The notes beneath the pieces are model-generated. The model did no database searches. It saw nothing but the letters and a program-made list of their open reading frames with translations, and was not told the DNA's origin. Made by a program: the position numbers and the translations under genes. A DNA stretch of 64,000 nucleotides, from NCBI GenBank assembly GCA_903913315.1, contig CAIWKX010000200.1, positions 1-64,000 on the forward strand, written 5' to 3'. Within the stretch, counting starts at the first letter, position 1; every line of letters starts with the position of its first letter. The stretch is from an uncultured Bacteroidota bacterium (lineage in GTDB: Bacteria; Bacteroidota; Bacteroidia; Flavobacteriales; Flavobacteriaceae). Shown one piece after another: positions 62,965 to 64,000 of the stretch.

Positions 62965-63290
62965 GACAGGCCGCTATCTACTATAAAGACTTGCTAGCAG
63001 GAACACTAACAGAAACTGACGAAGGAGAATATACCTTCCTATACAACACAGAATACAGTGAAAAATACCCTAATCAGTTCTTAACCTTCTCCATGCCCGT
63101 CAGCGACAAACCCTATACAGACAAAAGACTATTCCCTTTTTTTGAAGGAGTAATACCCGAAGGTTGGCTGCTAGATATCGCATCTAAAAACTGGAAAATA
63201 AATCAAAATGACCGTATGGGTCTTCTTTTAGCATGTTGCCAAAATTGCATCGGTGCGGTAAGTGTTCAACCCATACCGCAAACAAAATAA
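62961..63290 (+). CDS. hipS: HipS-like protein (HipA N-terminal subdomain as a separate gene)
   Basis: 109 residues covering the N-terminal domain normally fused to HipA: DLLAGTLTETDEGEYTFLYN, FPFFEGVIPEGW (about residues 60-71), NDRMGLLLACCQNCIGAVSV at the end. It stops exactly at the domain border (C-I-G-A-V-S-V), before the kinase. In E. coli O127 HipBST the matching small protein, HipS, is the antitoxin for the kinase HipT. It is translationally coupled to hipB by a four-base overlap. Confidence 0.82.
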   Translation: MRQAAIYYKDLLAGTLTETDEGEYTFLYNTEYSEKYPNQFLTFSMPVSDKPYTDKRLFPFFEGVIPEGWLLDIASKNWKINQNDRMGLLLACCQNCIGAVSVQPIPQTK

Positions 63291-63363
63291 ACGAGCCAAC
63301 AACCTAAAATAATTAATTTTTAGCGAGTCCCATATACCGCTTAAAAACAAATAGTAACTGCGT

Positions 63364-64000
63364 ATGAATAAATGTTTATATTGTTACAAACCCTTGAATG
63401 AAAATGAAAATGATTTTCACGAACACTGTAGCCTAGTATTTTTTGGTACCAAACAACCTCCTGTATTGGAACATACACTACATCAAATGGCAGATTTGGC
63501 AAAGAATATAGTCGAACGCAGCGTAGCCATTCCTGGTGTACAACCTAAATTATCACTTTCGCTAATAAAAGGTACCTTGAAAGACGGTCACAAGGGACGA
63601 TTAACAGTAGTCGGAACTTTAGGAGGAAACTACATCTTCAAACCTCCTTCCGAAATCTATCCAGAAATGCCCCAAAATGAGCACTTAACTATGCGAATGG
63701 CAGAAGCTTTCGGCTTACATACAGTCATGTCCAGTCTAATTCGCCTGCAATCGGGTGAACTGTCCTACATTACAAAACGCATCGACCGTACCGCAAAAAG
63801 AGAAAAAATCCACATGCTCGATATGTTTCAAATCACCGAAGCCATAGATAAATACAAAAGTTCCATGGAAAAAGTAGGTAAAGCACTAGAAGAACATTCA
63901 AGCAATACATTATTTGATAGCCTGTATTTCTTAGAACTAACTATTTTCTGTTTCCTGACCGGCAATAACGACATGCACCTCAAAAACTTTTCTATGATCA
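63364..64000 (+). CDS. hipT: HipT-like HipA-family kinase with N-terminal Cys cluster (3' end outside window)
   Basis: The first 212 residues are present. A CLYCYKPL...FHEHC cluster (residues 4-22) looks like a small zinc knuckle. Then come the Gly-rich loop IPGVQPKLSLSL (about 56-67), a kinase N lobe with FKPPSEIYPEMPQNEH (about 97), TKRIDR (about 142), and the catalytic motif GNNDMHLKNFS (about 200). The N-terminal HipA subdomain is missing because it is encoded separately upstream. Two Ser flank a Leu in the Gly-rich loop, as the Ser pair that HipT autophosphorylates. HipA-type kinases phosphorylate aminoacyl-tRNA synthetases. Confidence 0.83.
   Translation, partial: MNKCLYCYKPLNENENDFHEHCSLVFFGTKQPPVLEHTLHQMADLAKNIVERSVAIPGVQPKLSLSLIKGTLKDGHKGRLTVVGTLGGNYIFKPPSEIYPEMPQNEHLTMRMAEAFGLHTVMSSLIRLQSGELSYITKRIDRTAKREKIHMLDMFQITEAIDKYKSSMEKVGKALEEHSSNTLFDSLYFLELTIFCFLTGNNDMHLKNFSMI

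Noticed and set aside
62961-64000. hipA broken by a frameshift
   Set aside because: The first gene ends at the natural domain border and the kinase gene begins with its own Cys cluster and ATG; the 73 bp between them do not encode missing domain sequence. A true split fits better.

Overview
The window looks like a chromosomal segment of a low-GC member of the Bacteroidota, most likely a Flavobacterium or close relative. I infer this from the AT-rich sequence, from the many upstream copies of the Bacteroidota promoter element TAnnTTTG (sometimes with TTTG 17-23 bp further upstream), from the general lack of Shine-Dalgarno sequences, and from family markers: a DUF3822-rsmD pair, a LETM1-related protein, DUF4920, bshB1, a YebC regulator and a Thermus-like isocitrate dehydrogenase. 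Most of it is ordinary core genome. The genus is an inference.

Layout. 1-6.2 kb: the end of an unknown secreted protein, an outer-membrane barrel, a dienelactone hydrolase, a DUF47-Pit phosphate uptake operon with a candidate Pho box, and a carboxyltransferase subunit. 6.4-18.6 kb: information processing (dnaN, dnaX split at an A10 run, rnpB, rsmD, a RecD-like helicase, mnmE) with an aspartyl protease, an aminotransferase and a universal stress protein. 18.7-22.7 kb: a TlpA-like thioredoxin, PAS sensor proteins and a decayed membrane gene. 23.2-29.3 kb: a MarR regulator with palindromic operators followed by a complete fatty-acid beta-oxidation operon (fadN-fadA-fadE types). 29.5-31.4 kb: a hybrid-free histidine kinase with an internally duplicated PAS domain, coupled to a single-domain response regulator. 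31.5-41.5 kb: SodC, a YdeI-like protein, a LETM1-like protein, carbonic anhydrase, a LysR-icd divergent pair, two small paralogues, DUF6671, tsaC, an SbtA-type bicarbonate permease and oxyR. 41.6-42.6 kb: three tandem copies of a small-protein family. 42.7-59.2 kb: mnmD, a c-type cytochrome lipoprotein, DUF4920, ilvE, a class V aminotransferase, two S41 proteases, selO, nnrD, gcvT, yebC, tRNA-His, bshB1, menF and a hotdog thioesterase. 59.4-64 kb: an accessory end with a beta-helix lipoprotein, a pseudogene with three lesions, a heptanucleotide repeat array, and a tripartite hipB-hipS-hipT toxin-antitoxin-like operon that runs off the edge.

Links between genes. mnmE and mnmD both act on wobble U34 of tRNA. 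MenF and the PaaI-type thioesterase overlap and fit menaquinone synthesis. The tsaC-sbtA neighbours share bicarbonate, as substrate and cargo, and a carbonic anhydrase lies 4 kb away. SodC, OxyR and BshB1 (bacillithiol) give oxidative-stress defence.

The most interesting items are the split HipA system with three TATATG-N6-CATATA operators exactly 40 bp apart, the three-block heptamer array just upstream of it, the slippery A10 run in dnaX, and several well-placed operator candidates (Pho-like, FNR-like, MarR). None of these is certain to be new to science.
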